Position numbers and translations under genes: made by a program. 64,000 bases of DNA from Flavobacterium psychrophilum DSM 3660 = ATCC 49418 (lineage in GTDB: Bacteria; Bacteroidota; Bacteroidia; Flavobacteriales; Flavobacteriaceae): the NCBI RefSeq assembly GCF_002217405.1, contig NZ_MUHE01000007.1, positions 33,166 to 97,165 on the forward strand, written 5' to 3'. Below, one piece after another: positions 63,077-64,000 of this stretch; position 1 is the stretch's first letter, and every line of letters starts with the position of its first letter. The notes under the pieces are model-generated. The model was not told the DNA's origin and searched no databases. It saw only the letters and a list, made by a program, of their open reading frames with translations.

Positions 63077-63829
63077 CTATTTTTTTAAAACTTTATATTC
63101 CTCATAACAGCCGTTTATAGCATCTAAAATTTGTAAATCATTTGCTGTTTTTACAAATGTTTCAGAGTAGCTACAACGCTGCAAAATTTCAGTAAGCTCT
63201 TTTTTATCGATACCTAAAAGCAAGTAAATAGTTTGATGATCGTATTTTGTTTGAAGCAAATTTCTTAAATTTTCATCTTTTTTCAATTCTTTAAGCCTTT
63301 TAAGTTCTTTTGGTTTTTTACCAAAGAAATTGTAAAGCATATCTGCTGGATTAAACAAAGAATTCATAACCCTACCAAAAGCACCTGGAGAACTCTCGCC
63401 AGCTTCATATCTACTGGTTAGTCCAGAAATATTGTACCAGTAATTTTCTTTTTCGGGAATGAGTTTCGAATCGACTTCGAGATAACCTGTTAAATCGTAT
63501 GGCAGAATCACAACTTCTTCGAGTGCATAAGCTTTTTCTGTAAGATGAATACGGTTTGCGTTACTTTTTATCCAGTCGTTTGTTACTTTTATTTCGATAG
63601 ATTGAAAACCTAAACTCGAAACAAGCAATACATCATTTACATTAGCTGGAATTTTAAAATTTCCTTTTGCATCGGTTACAGCGCCTTTTACGAGGTTTAT
63701 ATTTACGACATTTATATTCCATAATGGTGATAAAGTATTGTCGTTTATAACGGTACCAGAAATAATCGTTTCTTGCGAAATTGCCGAAAATGAAATAAAA
63801 AATATAAATAAAATGGTAAAATTTCTCAT
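63077..63829 (-). CDS. Secreted protein with carboxypeptidase-regulatory-like domain
   Basis: A 250-residue exported protein: signal peptide MRNFTILFIFFISFSAISQ, then a CarboxypepD_reg-like beta-sandwich (SGTVINDNTLSPLWNINVVN, GAVTDAKGNFKIPANVNDVL, LVSSLGFQSIEIKV) as found in front of TonB receptors, but no receptor follows. The C-terminal half is charged and helical (KKPKELKRLKELKKDENLRN). Probably periplasmic or outer-membrane associated. Function unknown. It is the first gene before TauE, on the same strand. Confidence 0.8.
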   Translation of the reverse strand: MRNFTILFIFFISFSAISQETIISGTVINDNTLSPLWNINVVNINLVKGAVTDAKGNFKIPANVNDVLLVSSLGFQSIEIKVTNDWIKSNANRIHLTEKAYALEEVVILPYDLTGYLEVDSKLIPEKENYWYNISGLTSRYEAGESSPGAFGRVMNSLFNPADMLYNFFGKKPKELKRLKELKKDENLRNLLQTKYDHQTIYLLLGIDKKELTEILQRCSYSETFVKTANDLQILDAINGCYEEYKVLKK

Positions 63830-64000
63830 GCTTACAGTTTGTTAGGCTAATGTAATTATTCATCACGAGATATTTTCGATTTATTTTATAATTATAAGAA
63901 AATTAACTATTATTGTTAATTAAATCAAAAGTATAAATATCAATCAACATGTAATTTCTATTTTTTTTTTAGATGTTTTTTCACTAGTGTCCACTAAAAA

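Noticed and set aside
63852..63866. Third Crp/Fnr-type operator upstream of the carboxypeptidase-like gene
   Set aside because: GTAAT-N5-ATCAC has one base more spacing than the two good sites, and no TAnnTTTG box is at the right distance.
1..64000. CRISPR array or defence island
   Set aside because: No regularly spaced repeats of 25-40 nt and no cas, toxin, restriction or reverse transcriptase genes were seen.

Overview
The window looks like chromosomal DNA of a Flavobacterium-like member of the Bacteroidetes. Evidence: very AT-rich DNA, promoters of the Bacteroidetes type (TAnnTTTG, sometimes with an upstream TTG), a secreted protease with a type IX secretion (T9SS) tail, a SusC-style-lineage TonB receptor, DUF4834, DUF349 and OstA-like genes, and protein sequences typical of Flavobacteriaceae. 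There is no phage, integron, CRISPR array or complete insertion sequence. Most of it is ordinary core genome.

Layout. 1-679: 5' part of an S8 (subtilisin-like) protease. 1196-6017: ettA and clpB, convergent, separated by two strong inverted repeats. 6242-20189: DUF349 protein, thiamine pyrophosphokinase, rlmF, aroE, a TPR protein, a class-III aminotransferase, an OstA/LptA-like protein, a ClC chloride protein, nhaA, mnmA. 20794-23676: secreted M43 metalloprotease with an internal duplication. 24807-29613: DUF1003 protein, corA, hutI, a 2Fe-2S protein, ferritin and an unknown protein. 29790-34143: a metal-uptake group (small Cys-motif membrane protein, TonB-dependent receptor, PepSY membrane protein). 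34249-43238: tRNA-Thr, manA, bcp, queD, idi, rpsA, pyrB-pyrR, glycosyltransferase and crcB. 43239-53134: YfhO protein, DUF4834, outer-membrane protein, GNAT-like protein, an alpha-oxoamine synthase, purB, a sirtuin, trmH.

The most interesting part is 53159-63829. It holds a reactive-sulfur operon: a CstB-like persulfide dioxygenase with a pseudo-rhodanese and an active rhodanese, a single rhodanese, a DUF2892 membrane protein and a thioredoxin. A TauE-type exporter lies just upstream. Beside it is a TolC/adaptor/RND efflux operon that ends in another DUF2892 gene. The first gene of each operon has the same promoter layout: a 14-bp GTRAYAWWTRTYAC-type palindrome, exactly 22 nt, a TAnnTTTG box, and exactly 24 nt from the box's G to the start codon. 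I infer that one Crp/Fnr-type activator, not encoded in this window, controls both operons as a single sulfur-stress regulon.

The second finding is a family of six dispersed, roughly 80-100 nt intergenic elements (copies A-F). They share conserved flanks around a hairpin whose stem sequence differs between copies while pairing is kept, always with one unpaired G just before GATT. This pattern of compensating change indicates selection on a folded RNA or single-stranded DNA.

All calls rest on reading the sequence and remembered family knowledge; no database search was run.
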